Position numbers and translations under genes: made by a program. A stretch of DNA of 64,000 nucleotides. Origin: Atriophallophorus winterbourni. Taxonomy: Eukaryota > Platyhelminthes > Trematoda > Plagiorchiida > Microphallidae. The stretch is from the NCBI GenBank assembly GCA_013407085.1, contig JACCGJ010020258.1, forward strand, positions 124,001 through 188,000, in the 5' to 3' direction. Below the pieces are notes generated by a model. That model had not been told where the DNA came from. It searched no databases and worked only from the letters and a program-made list of their open reading frames with translations. Numbering within the stretch: position 1 is the first letter of the stretch; each line of letters opens with the position of its first letter. Of this stretch, positions 22,329-32,218 are shown piece after piece.

Positions 22329-24185
22329 ATGACGCAACAACTTGCTGTCGCAATCAACGTTACAACAAAGAACGCAAAGGTCAAAAAACGTCAAGCCCTT
22401 GACGACAAAATGAGGTTAATTAACCCTAATCGGGGTGAAAGTCCTGGGAGGAACTGGGTTAAGAATCTGTCGAACCGAACATTGTCGGCTGATGAGAAAC
22501 GTGTGCTTAGCCGCGGTTTGAACTTTAACTGCAAGGATGCCTGCCACACAGAATTTATCGCCAGCCTTGAAAGTATGCTGAAAACACAATCAATTCCGGA
22601 GGAAGCCCAAGAGAATATTCGTCATAGAATAATACCCGCACTCATCGCGAACAAAGAGCACCAAGTCCTGACGCGCAACGAGATTACTGCAATGAACAAG
22701 TTACAAAAAGATAGAAATATTGTCATATTGCCGGCAGACAAAGGACGGGTGACGGTGGTCATGGACAAAGACGATTATATACGCAAAGCTGAACAACTTC
22801 TGCAAGACACCACTACGTATCGAGAGATCAGCGAAGACCAAACAAAACAGTTGGAAAACAAGATAAATGCTACGCTGAAGAAACTCAAGTTCATGGGACA
22901 ACTCAGTGCTGTAGAACATTTTAGAATGAAACCAGAAGGTTCAAGCCTACCACGCTTCTATGGAGTACCAAAAATTCACAAGGAAAACGTTCCACTTTGC
23001 CCAATAGTGTCGCTTCCGGGAGCACCTAACTACAAACTCTGCAAAGAACTACGAAAAAGATTACTTTATCTTATCCAAGGATCAAATTATTCGATAGATT
23101 CCGCAACTAAATTCTTGCAGAAGATAAAGGACGTGAATATAGAAGATGGAGAAATAATGGTTTCTTTTGATGTGACAGCGCTGTTTACATCAATCGACAC
23201 TACATTAGCGATGCAAACCATATCACAACTACTGGACGAACGCGGAACAGAGCATAATGGAAACCGACTGACGAAGGACAGTATACTACAGTTGTTGGAG
23301 TTGTGTTTACAGACGAACTTCAAATTCAACAATCGTTTGTATAAACAAATGAAAGGAACCCCAATGGGATCGCCAATTTCTGGGTTGCTAGCGGAAGCCG
23401 TAATGCAAAGACTTGAACGTATCGCATTACCACTTATCCAACCCAAACTCTGGATCCGATACGTTGACGATACGTTCGTGATTCTGAAGAAAGAAAACCT
23501 GGAGGATGCGCACCGTCTACTCAATTGCGTCTTCAATGGAATACAATTTACGAAGGAGACAGAATGTGACAACTGCCTACCATTTCTGGATGTAAACGTG
23601 CGAAGAACGGAAACAGGGAACCTCGAAACAAGCGTATACAGGAAAGGAACACACACGGATCAAATTTTGAACTATAAAAGCAAACACCCGGCAACCCACA
23701 AGCGAAGCTGTGTCCGAACACTGTTCAACCGCGCAAAAAAACACTGCAGTACCGAGGAACTCAAGAAAGAAGAGGAAAAGTATTTATTCAAACTCTTCCG
23801 GAAGAATGGATACCCAAAGGATTTCATCATTCGCAACATGGACTCGACAACCCAAACGCATGCAAACAACACGAACACGGCAAGGTTAACACTACCCTAT
23901 ATACAACATATCTCGGAGATTACCGCAAGAATACTACGCCCACTCGGAATTAGTGTGGCACACAAGCCAGCTTCGACACTGAGAAGCAAACTAGTCAAGG
24001 TCAAGGACAAGCTGGCTAAGGAAGAAAGAACTAATGTCGTGTACAGAATCCCGTGTTCCAGTTGTGAGAAATATTATATCGGACAGACTGGAAGAAGGCT
24101 GGAAACAAGGATACATGAACACAAACTGGCCACACGACGACACGACCACAAATCGGTAATATCGGCACACATGGAAAGGTCATGA
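22329..24185 (+). CDS. Penelope-like reverse transcriptase with GIY-YIG-type endonuclease
   Basis: This 618-residue frame carries the Penelope N-terminal domain (NLSNRTLSADEKRVLSRGLNF), the reverse transcriptase blocks (PADKGRVTVVMD, PRFYGVPKIHK, MVSFDVTALFTSI, KGTPMGSPISGLLAEAVMQ, catalytic YVDDTFVI at about residue 379, LPFLDV), and the start of the endonuclease (RTNVVYRIPCSSCEKYYIGQ, then TGRR and TRIHEHK). It copies the element RNA and supplies the nick. A single-base indel near 24172 truncates it at SAHMERS; the other frame continues with GHEFNYD and FLEAWYS to about 24367. So the polymerase part is intact but the endonuclease C-terminus is lost. The ATG at 22329 is internal to a longer open frame. 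Confidence 0.9.
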   Translation: MTQQLAVAINVTTKNAKVKKRQALDDKMRLINPNRGESPGRNWVKNLSNRTLSADEKRVLSRGLNFNCKDACHTEFIASLESMLKTQSIPEEAQENIRHRIIPALIANKEHQVLTRNEITAMNKLQKDRNIVILPADKGRVTVVMDKDDYIRKAEQLLQDTTTYREISEDQTKQLENKINATLKKLKFMGQLSAVEHFRMKPEGSSLPRFYGVPKIHKENVPLCPIVSLPGAPNYKLCKELRKRLLYLIQGSNYSIDSATKFLQKIKDVNIEDGEIMVSFDVTALFTSIDTTLAMQTISQLLDERGTEHNGNRLTKDSILQLLELCLQTNFKFNNRLYKQMKGTPMGSPISGLLAEAVMQRLERIALPLIQPKLWIRYVDDTFVILKKENLEDAHRLLNCVFNGIQFTKETECDNCLPFLDVNVRRTETGNLETSVYRKGTHTDQILNYKSKHPATHKRSCVRTLFNRAKKHCSTEELKKEEEKYLFKLFRKNGYPKDFIIRNMDSTTQTHANNTNTARLTLPYIQHISEITARILRPLGISVAHKPASTLRSKLVKVKDKLAKEERTNVVYRIPCSSCEKYYIGQTGRRLETRIHEHKLATRRHDHKSVISAHMERS

Positions 24186-24369
24186 ATTCAATTATGATAG
24201 AACGGAAATCATCGCCAAAGGAAGAACTCGTCATGTTCGAGAGTTCCTCGAAGCGTGGTATTCGACACCACAATCAATCAATGAACACATTCAAGTGGAT
24301 GGGATCTACGGACCAATGAGAACACGCCAAAGAGAGCATGCAAGAATCACAGCCAATCACAGTAGATGA
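24175..24369 (+). pseudogene. C-terminal end of the Penelope-like endonuclease, shifted frame
   Basis: Reading one base out of the main frame gives GHEFNYDRTEI, HVREFLEAWYS and SINEHIQVDG, the standard end of Penelope GIY-YIG proteins, up to a TGA/TAG region at about 24367. The same peptide is encoded by the inverted segment at 21786-21950. It shows that the frameshift near 24172 is the only lesion at this end. Confidence 0.8.
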
Positions 24370-24433
24370 GGTCGACGCGCAGCAGATAAATTCGAGTGAT
24401 GCCCACCGCCCAGTTGCTTCGAAAGAAGTTTCG

Positions 24434-24467
24434 CTGATGATGTCATCTAGTTTGATGACGAAACGTC
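24434..24467 (+). ncRNA. Hammerhead ribozyme, 3' copy
   Basis: CTGATGA (24434-24440), one extra T, a helix of 6 bp (24442-24447 with 24454-24459), GAAA (24460-24463) and CGTC (24464-24467). Helix III is the minimal ACGU type, which is known to work best in tandem. The cleavage triplet is GUC and cleavage would fall after 24467. The direct unit starts at 21954 with the sequence found two bases past this site. Helix I can begin with two C-G pairs. Confidence 0.82.
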
Positions 24468-24508
24468 CGCAATCAATCCTACCAGCTCGGAGAACAACTA
24501 TGAACAAC

Positions 24509-24520
24509 ACTGCTGTGAAG
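24509..24520. repeat. Target-site duplication of the Penelope-like insertion, right
   Basis: ACTGCTGTGAAG, identical to 21601-21612. Confidence 0.9.
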
Positions 24521-25975
24521 GTTTCTGTAGCCCATGAAAGTTGCTGGGATACCAGAGAGTATGTGAATTCACAGGATTTACCGACGTTCACCATTTTATA
24601 TTTTTGGAAGTTGAATGGTAGGCAATTTCGTAAGGACCCCGTATGAAGTGCTTCGAGATCTTTTTATAGCAGATGGTAATTTACTTTGGTGCGCACGGTA
24701 GTCCAAACTTTGATGTCATCCGCAAAACATGACATTACTGCGTAGGATAGCAGGTATATGGTCCACGTAGACCAAAATGTGTATTGGCCTAAAGACTGAG
24801 CCTTCTACTTAGCTGGATAGTGTCCCATCAACTATAACCCTGATAACTCTACCAATCAATGAATCTGCCACCCACCCCGAGCTGCTCCAATTTCTATAGC
24901 ATTATGCTGTGGTTGACACGGTCAAAGGCTATAGACAGCCAAGTAACAAGCATGGATAGGGTATCCATTACCTACAGATAGGAACAAGTTATCTAGTTAT
25001 GCGTAGATTGGTTTATTGTCCTAAATCCGTGCTGTGAGATGGAAAAAAGCTTATTTTGATCCAAATGTTTGATAAATTCTGCTTCATCAAATCGTTCGAA
25101 TAGCTTAGAGACCACTGACAATAATGTGACTTGTCTGTAGTTAGACAAATCGGATCGGTTCCCGACTTTGTATACCGGAGTAACTAATCCATTATTCCCG
25201 TCAATAGGAACCTTGCTACAACTCAGTGACAGGTTGAAAATATCAGAAATTGACGAGAAATTAGCATTGCTTTGGAAGGATCGGTGTTATTAACTCATCA
25301 CCTGGCGATTGTTTTGTAGTTACCGCAAGTAGCCCACCAGGACACTCTCGGTGTTCACAGCGATGTCCTGCATTGTGTTAATTTGTGACCTAAATACAGA
25401 CATAACATAACATAAACGCTCGTTTGGGTAGAACACTTATGGGTAAAATTGAGTGGTTTAGTTGGCGACTTCGAGAGCGGTGGAAGTAGTTCCGTTCTAA
25501 GTAAGTAAATTGGAAACGCCTAGTTTTAACCTGTCTTTACAGTTTACGGACTGGAGAGGAGCTTCTCTATCCTCCTGGATAATTTTAGTAAATTATTCCT
25601 CAATAAATGGCAGGATTCCGAAGATTGAAATCTTGTCACGAATAGTTTCTCACCTTTATTCATTTCGTGTTAGACTCCTGATCACAAATTTGAATCCCTT
25701 TTCAGATTTTCTTGAAACATATCTAGAGTACAGTTCTATTTTCTGTAGAGTGTCGCCAGTATTGTTAACCAGGTTTGTTGGACATCTGTATTAATTGGTG
25801 CCCAGTCGGTGACTTATTGAAGGGTCATTGATAATGCAACCGCATCAATTTTCTAATCATTTTCTGAGCGTCACTAGCTCTTTTTGCTTCAGTTATATAT
25901 TCGAACACAATGGATAAATGATCAATCTTTCCAAGTAGTACTTCATAGCGAATATCATCGATGAAATTTCCTCGC
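24521..25975 (-). pseudogene. Group E LINE: endonuclease end, linker and reverse transcriptase (copy E2, upstream half)
   Basis: Read on the minus strand: an endonuclease C-terminus (IRYEVLLGKIDHLSIVFEYI, about 25900-25970), a degraded linker (25440-25890), then reverse transcriptase up to the MVNVGKSCEFTYSL segment at 24550, where the Penelope-like element interrupts it. Many stops and frameshifts are present. The order is normal for a CR1-type ORF2. It abuts a plus-strand B relic at about 25985. Confidence 0.6.
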
Positions 25976-25982
25976 TTGCTTA

Positions 25983-26386
25983 TAAACAAATGCGCAGTGT
26001 TTGCGGAACAAAATAAATGAATTAATTCATTTTAGCAATTAGTTGTCTGCAATATCACCATTGTTTGCTGATAGACCAGATGGAACGGCCCTTTACGCGA
26101 TCGTAAACAACGCGACTAAGATTACACCTTAAGATTTTCCAATTCACACAGCTGAGTGATTGACAGATAATGTCAGGGATACAGCTGATGCCCTAGCAAC
26201 ATTTCATGCGCAAGTCTTTTGTCCAAAGGATGGCTCCCTGTCAACACTTTTCCAACGTTCAATAGAAGTGGAAAGCCTGAGTGATGTCGATGAGAATCCT
26301 ACGCTTGTGTGAAAGCATTTACGCAGGCTAAAAGTGAACAAATCCCCGGGTGAAGACGGAATAGCCCCGGTTACTCTGAAGTCATG
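25983..26386 (+). pseudogene. Group B LINE relic with internal deletion (copy B3)
   Basis: The plus strand starts with the ORF2 N-terminus (AQCLRNKIN, as at 16300), then jumps at about 26042 to the segment equivalent to 17300 (RPDGT, matching DQMERHP in B1), so the endonuclease is deleted. It continues with VNNATK and DTADALATFHAQVFCPKD to the KSCELELCG region, which is split by the insertion at 26387-27263 and ends at about 27300. Stops are present. Confidence 0.7.
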
Positions 26387-26395
26387 TATTTATGT

Positions 26396-26525
26396 ATGTA
26401 TGAGAGCACAAGCCTGATCCAGGCAAAGTGTCGTACAGTCAGAGACTGCACGTGGGCTAAGATACTGTCAGGTTGCCCAGGCCTAGACAGATATGAGAAA
26501 GAAAACAGAAATGGTAGTGAGACTC
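26396..26525 (-). repeat. Short interspersed repeat S, copy 2
   Basis: It has the same landmarks as 14812-14945 and sits at the 3' (minus-strand) end of the chimeric insert, next to a TATG tetranucleotide run at 26386-26400. In-frame translation continues from the Gypsy fragment into S, but there is no reason to think this is a real protein end. Confidence 0.75.
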
Positions 26526-27262
26526 CAGCCAGTTTCAGCATGCAGCTCACCAGCGATGGCCAATCAATCGCATCTGGTAATGACTGGCGTGTCAGGTAAT
26601 CTACATGTTGAATGTGTTTAGCATGTCGATGTTCATTTGCATAATCATAAGCACTGAGTGCTATGCTCCATCGTTGAACCATTGCGGCAGTACTTTTCGA
26701 AATAGATTTACAAGGATTGTATATGAATTTTACGGCTTCATGGTCAGTAACAATGGTGAAACGATGACCAAACAGGAATTTGTGCAAACGTTGAATGGCC
26801 CAATATACAGCTAACGCGTCACGGTGTGTTTGGGGATAACCTTTTGCAGCAGTAGTTAGCCTGCGAGAAACACATATTACTGAATGTTCATTTTGCTCGA
26901 GAACAGCACCAATACCGTCGGGGGATGCATCAGTAATTACAAAGAAATGAATTTTGGGACTAAATGGAGGAAGAACTGCATCTGACTTTAGAAAGGATAA
27001 TATGCTGCGTAAACAGTGTTCATGTTCATCAATCCACACAAAAGTTTCTTTTGATTGAAGTGAAAATAATGGTGAAGCTTTTACACTGAAATTTGGAATG
27101 AACCTCTGATAGTATTGCAATGCACCGATAAGAGATCTCAATTGGTCATGTTCTTTGGAGACTCGGCATTCGTCAGTGGGAGTAAACGATTTGGATCTGG
27201 TTTATAACCATTACCATCTACAGTGTATCCAAGGCAATCAAAACTCGAAACAGAAAACAAAC
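26526..27262 (-). pseudogene. Gypsy-type pol fragment: reverse transcriptase end and RNase H
   Basis: The minus strand reads the end of the reverse transcriptase (CLGYTVDGNGYKPDPNR, 27160-27240), then after a frameshift and stop near 27140 the connection (GALQYYQRFIPNFS), RNase H with VITDASPDGIGAVLEQ, THRDALAVYWAIQRLHKFLFG and VTDHEAVKFI, ending at HVDYLTRQS. It is a different Gypsy lineage from the element at 55-63 kb. Integrase and LTRs are absent, because the fragment was carried in as part of the chimeric insert. Confidence 0.85.
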
Positions 27263-27315
27263 ACTGAAGTCATGTGAGCTGGAGCTTTGCGGCCCACTAT
27301 TTAATTTTTCTGTGA

Positions 27316-28161
27316 ACATTGTGACGTGCCGTGCGGTCGCATTTTTTGTTGCTCTGACACTTCTGGTCATATCTTCGCCGGATTTATCCCATTCCAAGAA
27401 TTATGTGCTACTTTCTATCATACCTATCGAATTTATTCGTTTTGCTCTTGTCATCTAATTAACAGCAAGGTTGTCATATTGACGTAAATATCCCAGTTTG
27501 CTCACGCGCGCAAACATTTTCGCAGCGCTAACAAGTCTACGGTTTTTGCTATCATTGCAAAGATCGCGTCGAGCTACGCATTTTGATACCTGTTTCAGTA
27601 TTCTACCTTGTGTAATTAACGAGTTATAGTGGATTATTTCAAAATGACGAAATCACGAGCTCCGAAGCAGCCACACCGACCCGTCGAACAAAAACCCGTC
27701 ACACAGCCGAACAACCCAATTCAGGCTACTAACATGTTTGACCGCATCACGTGATCCAACATACAGACATCAAAATCGATCGATCAAACTGTGACAGCGA
27801 CATGGAACCAAATTGACCTTAGTGCGAACGCAACAATGGTCACTGCCGGGCCAGCTGACGAATCTCAACACGCAGAATTGTCCAGAAGTCACGTGCAAAA
27901 CATGTGAACAACCGGTGAGTCCCATGGCGCGTAAAGTCATAACGTGTTTTCTGTGTAAAATCCATTGTAAATGTGACAGTAATTTAGCCCCTAATTCGAT
28001 ATCATTATTAAATAATGAAAAGGTTCCAGGTGCCTGCTATGTCTGTGTTCGTTGCAGAGCTAAATCTTTGCAGGATGTCGATACTTTTAAAGCCAAATTA
28101 GAAAACAGATTGGCCGGTTTCGAGTTGACCCTTTGACGTGTGGAGGAAATATTGGTAAATC
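27316..28161 (+). pseudogene. Group D LINE, 5' UTR and ORF1 start (copy D1)
   Basis: The 5' UTR (27316-27643) is about 90% similar to those at 34534 and 40309. The ORF1 ATG is at 27644 and the frame reads MTKSRAPKQPHRPVEQ until a TGA at 27752. A later frame carries the PHD-like finger CKTCEQP, CFLC, HCKC and CYVC (27890-28050). The element is interrupted at 28162 by the RTE insertion and resumes at 29615. ORF1 would bind the LINE RNA. Confidence 0.75.
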
Positions 28162-28176
28162 ATGTGAGTCCGCAAG

Positions 28177-29614
28177 GGAAGATCAACCGTTGACATGATC
28201 TTCTCCCTAAGACAACTTCAAGAAAAGTGTCGGGAACAGCGTATGCCATTATACGCTGTTTTTATTGATTTAACTAAGGCATTCGACTACGTCAGCAGGG
28301 AGGGTCTTTTCAAAATGCTCGATCTGATAGGCTGCCCCACAAGGCTGCTGAGACTCGTTATTTCGTTCCACTCAGGCATGAAAGGCTCAGTCCATTTTAA
28401 CGGTTGCAGTTCAGAAGCATTTGAAATTCGCCGAGGCGTCAAACAAGGGTGTGTTCTTGCTCCCACGCTGTTCGGCATTTTCTTTGCTCTGCTTCTGAAG
28501 CACGCTTTTAAGACGAGAACAGAAGGCATTTACATACGCACGCGAAGTGATAGCAAGCTTTTCAACCTGAACCGATTGAGAGCACAAACCAAAGTACGGG
28601 ATGTCATAATCCGTGACCTGTTGTTTGCCGACGATGCAGCCTTTATTGCTCACTCCCAAGAGAACCTACAGTCGCTAATGGACTGTTTTTCGTCGGCATG
28701 CAAAGATTTTGGGCTAACAATCAGCATGAGCAAGACTAAAGTCCTTGGTCAAGGGACTGTATCGCCACCAATCATCACTGTTGGAAACTGTCAGCTCGAA
28801 CCAGTACATCATTTCACATATCTTGGTTCAACCATTGCAGATAACCTCTCGCTAGACACGGAGATTGATAAGCGGATTGGCAGAGCAGCTGTCATTCTGT
28901 CTCGATTGAACTCTCGTGTTTGGGGTAACCGCAAGCTGACTGTAAAGACAAAGATGATGGTATACAGCGCGTGCGTACTAAATGCTTTACTATACGGCAG
29001 TGAAACCTGGACCACCCACGCAAGACACGAACGGAAGCTGAATGCTTTCCATCTACGAAGCATCCGTCGTATCTTGAACATATCGTGGATGGACAGAGTG
29101 ACTAACGCTGAAGTGCTTTCAAAAGCTGGTCTACAGAGCATGTTCACCCTATTACGTCAGCGCCCGCCTGCGGTGGCTTGGTCATGTCTATAGAATGGAA
29201 AATGGTCGTATTCCCAAAGATCTACTCTACGGTGAGTTGCAATTAGGAAGTCGACCATTGGGCAGACCGCACTTACGGTACAAAGATGTTTGCAAAAGAG
29301 ATATGAAAGCTCTTGACATTGACCCCACAAGCTGGGAAGAACTTGCTCTTGACCGCTCACTTTGGAGGCATTGTGTAAAGCGTCGACTGCAAGCCGGCGA
29401 GGAGCAAATACAGCTCCTGGCTGCTGAACGCAGATCACGCCGCTGGCGTGCAACTGATGCAATACAACAGAGTTCTGACTATCGTTGCAAGCGCTGTGGT
29501 AGAGACTGTTCCTCCCGAATCGGACTGTTTAGTCATTCAAAAAGTTGCAAAACATGAAATTCACGCGATGTGATGTACATCCATGGTCGACATCGACCGA
29601 CGGAGGCCAACAAC
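28177..29614 (+). mobile_element. RTE-type LINE, 5'-truncated
   Basis: A 15-bp duplication, ATGTGAGTCCGCAAG (28162-28176) and ATGTGAGTACGCAAG (29615-29629), flanks a 1438-bp insertion in LINE D1. The 3' end after the coding region reads GGAGGCCAACAAC, a short AAC tail that is also seen in the RTE copy at 47568. The 5' end is truncated inside the reverse transcriptase. Confidence 0.88.
28195..29556 (+). pseudogene. RTE-type reverse transcriptase, truncated, one frameshift
   Basis: The frame 28195-29193 carries FIDLTKAFDYVSREGL, GVKQGCVLAPTLF, the catalytic FADDAA, LTISMSKTKV, YLGSTIADNLSLDTEIDKRI and LYGSETWTTHARHE. A frameshift near 29160 moves into the frame that reads LGHVYRMENGRIPKDLLYGEL and ends at 29556 with a CKRCGRDC and H-x-x-x-x-C group, a small C-terminal zinc-binding motif. 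The endonuclease is missing through 5' truncation. The rest is well preserved, suggesting a recent insertion. Confidence 0.9.
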
Positions 29615-31228
29615 ATGTGAGTACGCAAGTGATCACTGATGTAAACAATCATATCAATAGAACGATTTCTGAACGACTACTGAAGGAATCTGAGACTAAG
29701 GCTATTGGTATGCCAAGAAAGAAAAATGAAAGGGATAAGCCCGTTTTGGAATCACTTAAAACGACCACTGAGTTAGGAAATTCTTACAGAGATATGCTGT
29801 TAAGGTCGACCTCAGCTGTACACTCCAAAACTGCTGTACCCGACTCACGAAATCAAGCACCAAATTCGAAAAAATCTGACTTTCCGATACGCAAAAAGAA
29901 CACCCATACACTCTGAACGTGATATGTACGAACGTCATCGAGTCCCAACGAAAACCTGTTTGATAGCAAACAGAAACACGACCTCAAGAAATGGTCACAA
30001 CTTTGCCACGTAATGCAAATTGAACATGTAATCGCAGAAAAAGTGACTCGTCTAACTCGCCATTATACTTCAGCTCATATTGGTCAACCTCGTTTGCTCA
30101 AGGTAACACTGAAACGCGAGACTGATATCGAGAACGTACTGCTGAATGCGTACCTACGCAAGACAGATCCCGACTCAAACTGCCGCATATATCCCGATGT
30201 ACCATGGTGGGAAAGGAAGGGTAGCCTGAACGCCAAGGCAAAAACGGTATAGCGAAGTAAAGTTCTACTACGTGTACCAGAAAATACTTCTCGAGCATCG
30301 ATTCAGGAAACCGTAGAGCACTACGTCAAGCAATGGCGCTACATTGCGTGTTCTCTCGATATTTCTAATGCCGTTGTTGTGGACACTTTTCAAGTTCTTT
30401 TTTCTCCAAAATATAAAGGGGATAGACCGAAACATCTAAAGATCACGTTCTTGACCAGCGCTACGGCCAAAATAGTAAGGTCTTAATAAACAAAAGGAAA
30501 ACGCACACTACCCAAAGATTTGGACTTAGCCAACCCAAACCAAGTCAACCACAGAAACCTGGAGTACACTGAAGAAGAAAAGGACCTCGGTGTTTGGATT
30601 TGCGGTAGTTTTAAAAATGGTCTACAATGAGAAGCCGTTTACGAAAGCGCGTCTCGGCTGCTCGGCATGTTACGGCGGATATTTGGACGTTTTTCTTCGG
30701 TGTGTTTTCCTCTCATGGTGAACACATATATACAAGCGATTCTAGATTATCCCGCACAAGCCTGGACACCATGGCTCCAAAAAAGACATCTTACTTCTGG
30801 ATCGCATATACCGTAGAGCTTCTAAGCTTGTCATTGGCCTCGAATATATGCCATTCGCCGGACGACTCAGACGACTGGAGCTGAGGACACCTACACAAAG
30901 AAGAATGCGAGGTAATCTCATCCTCGCATTCAAAATACTTACTACTGTTTCCCACCTCCATTACTTATTATTCTACCTTCGAACTTCCAGCAACAGCCGT
31001 GGCCATGGTTGCAAGTTGGAAATACCACATTCCAAACGGAACTGCTGCAGGTATTTCGGTACGTGTGTGCTTTGTTTGGAATTCTCTACCTGCCGATTTG
31101 GTTAGCTTAAACATTTTATCTATATTCAAAACAAAACTTGACAATTATATGAGAGCTAATCAGAATTTTGGCCGGAAATATGAATAAACTATCATCGTCC
31201 AATTGATTTTGATTTTATTTACACACAA

Positions 31229-31271
<43 letters not shown>

Positions 31272-31350
31272 CACTTGTAGCTATAGTTTCACTCTATGGT
31301 TATTGTAAAGTTAATTGATTTTCAACCATAAATCTTGAATCTTGAATCTA
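29615..31350 (+). pseudogene. Group D LINE, ORF1 end joined to reverse transcriptase end (copy D1)
   Basis: After the RTE element ORF1 resumes (VSTQVITDVNNHINR) and continues in changing frames through the C-terminal domain (QPRLLKVTLKRETDIENVLLNAYL at about 30090, then KYKGDRPKHLKITFLTSAT near 30420). At about 30545 it jumps to the reverse transcriptase thumb (NLEYTEEEKDLGVWICGS), deleting the endonuclease and the catalytic core. The C-terminal domain follows with stops, then a 3' UTR with CA/TA repeats, the hairpin (31295-31330) and CTTGAAT tail. Confidence 0.8.
31220..31271. repeat. CA/TA microsatellite
   Basis: A CA run (about 31220-31244) followed by a TA run (about 31244-31271) in the 3' UTR of LINE D1. 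D2 has the same tract and D3 a short remnant (44993-45006). Confidence 0.95.
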
Positions 31351-32218
31351 TTCAAACACACACTAAATACCGGAATCGACATAGCTGACTGGTTGCAGTC
31401 GTTCGGATACGGTCAATTACCATTCTGTGGCGCTCCTTTCAGTGGATTTTAAAGTATTAGAACTCTCGGTGTGCGAAAGTTCTATCAGGCGCTTCGATAG
31501 ACAAGGAATTCTTTCTCAGACAGCATGCATTTTGAAAAACACGCTCATGCTTTTCTAACATGTCTTACATGCAGCGTCCTCGGCTTACTCAAACGACGTT
31601 TCAGACATTTCACACCCCACTCATTGCCAGAGATACTCAATACATACATACATCCATTTGTGGACTCTGCAGTGCAGGCTTGGACACTAAGGATGGAAGA
31701 AGACATCTCGCTCCTCGAAAGGAGTTATCATAAGTCAACTAAAATGTTTACTGGATTGCATAATGTAACCTTTAAGTACCGTCTGACTAGACTAGTATTG
31801 TGCATCCTCGAACGCCGACGCATCCGAGCTGACTTAATCCTGACATACAAATAATCCATACGGGGTCCCAGCCACTACGAAACCTCTTTAATATTGTTCC
31901 AATCTCCCGACCCGTAGTCACAACCTGACCATTTAAATCTCACGTTCCTTATTAAACTGTCACTGCAGTCCGTGTATGCCTATTGTGGAACAGCTTACCC
32001 ACAGATAATGGTTCACCATCTACCGTAATTATATTCAAACAAACGTTACGAGCCTTCATGTTGTTGTGTTGGCCCAAGGTTGCTGAAATCCTTTAGTGAT
32101 TCCTTCTTACCACATATTTAGAAAAATAAATTACACAAACATATTTCCAGTCGTAATTTCCTCCCTGCATGTACAGCTATTTGCTTTTCGTCACCATAAA
32201 TCTTGAATCTTGAATCTA
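31351..32218 (+). pseudogene. Internally deleted reverse transcriptase relic (copy B4)
   Basis: The plus strand opens with an eroded YRPVTLLSAVSKVLE-like segment (31400-31470), then jumps from about 31545 to the thumb and C-terminal domain (LGLLKRRFRHFTPHSLPEILNTYI, SAVQAWTLRMEEDISLLERSYHK, 31580-31850), with stops. It ends with a hairpin-like end and CTTGAAT heptamers (32195-32218). The palm with FADD is missing. Closest to group B. It has an almost identical duplicate at 37126-37993. Confidence 0.75.

Larger units (their letters stand above)
21613..24508 (+). mobile_element. Penelope-like element with inverted 5' segment
   Basis: A 2.9-kb insertion sits in group E LINE copy E2, with 12-bp target duplications. 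From left: an inverted segment (21613-21953) that, read on the minus strand, is the 3' end of the element including a hammerhead motif; a direct copy (21954-24467) with the coding region; the 3' hammerhead (24434-24467); and 41 bases past its cleavage site that repeat the 5' start of the unit. This partly inverted, partly tandem arrangement is characteristic of Penelope elements. Confidence 0.92.
26387..27263 (-). mobile_element. Chimeric insert: Gypsy pol fragment plus repeat S
   Basis: CTGAAGTCATG occurs at 26376-26386 and 27264-27274. The intact B1 copy has one such site, so 877 bp is an insertion with an 11-12 bp target duplication. On the minus strand it begins with Gypsy pol sequence and ends with repeat S and a CATA/AATA tail. 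An 11-12 bp duplication and a simple 3' tail point to LINE-type target-primed insertion of a chimeric RNA, not to Gypsy integrase. Confidence 0.8.

Noticed and set aside
26371..27141. 256-residue frame as one real protein
   Set aside because: The N-terminal two-thirds is Gypsy RNase H, but the last part translates repeat S, which is not coding in its other copies.
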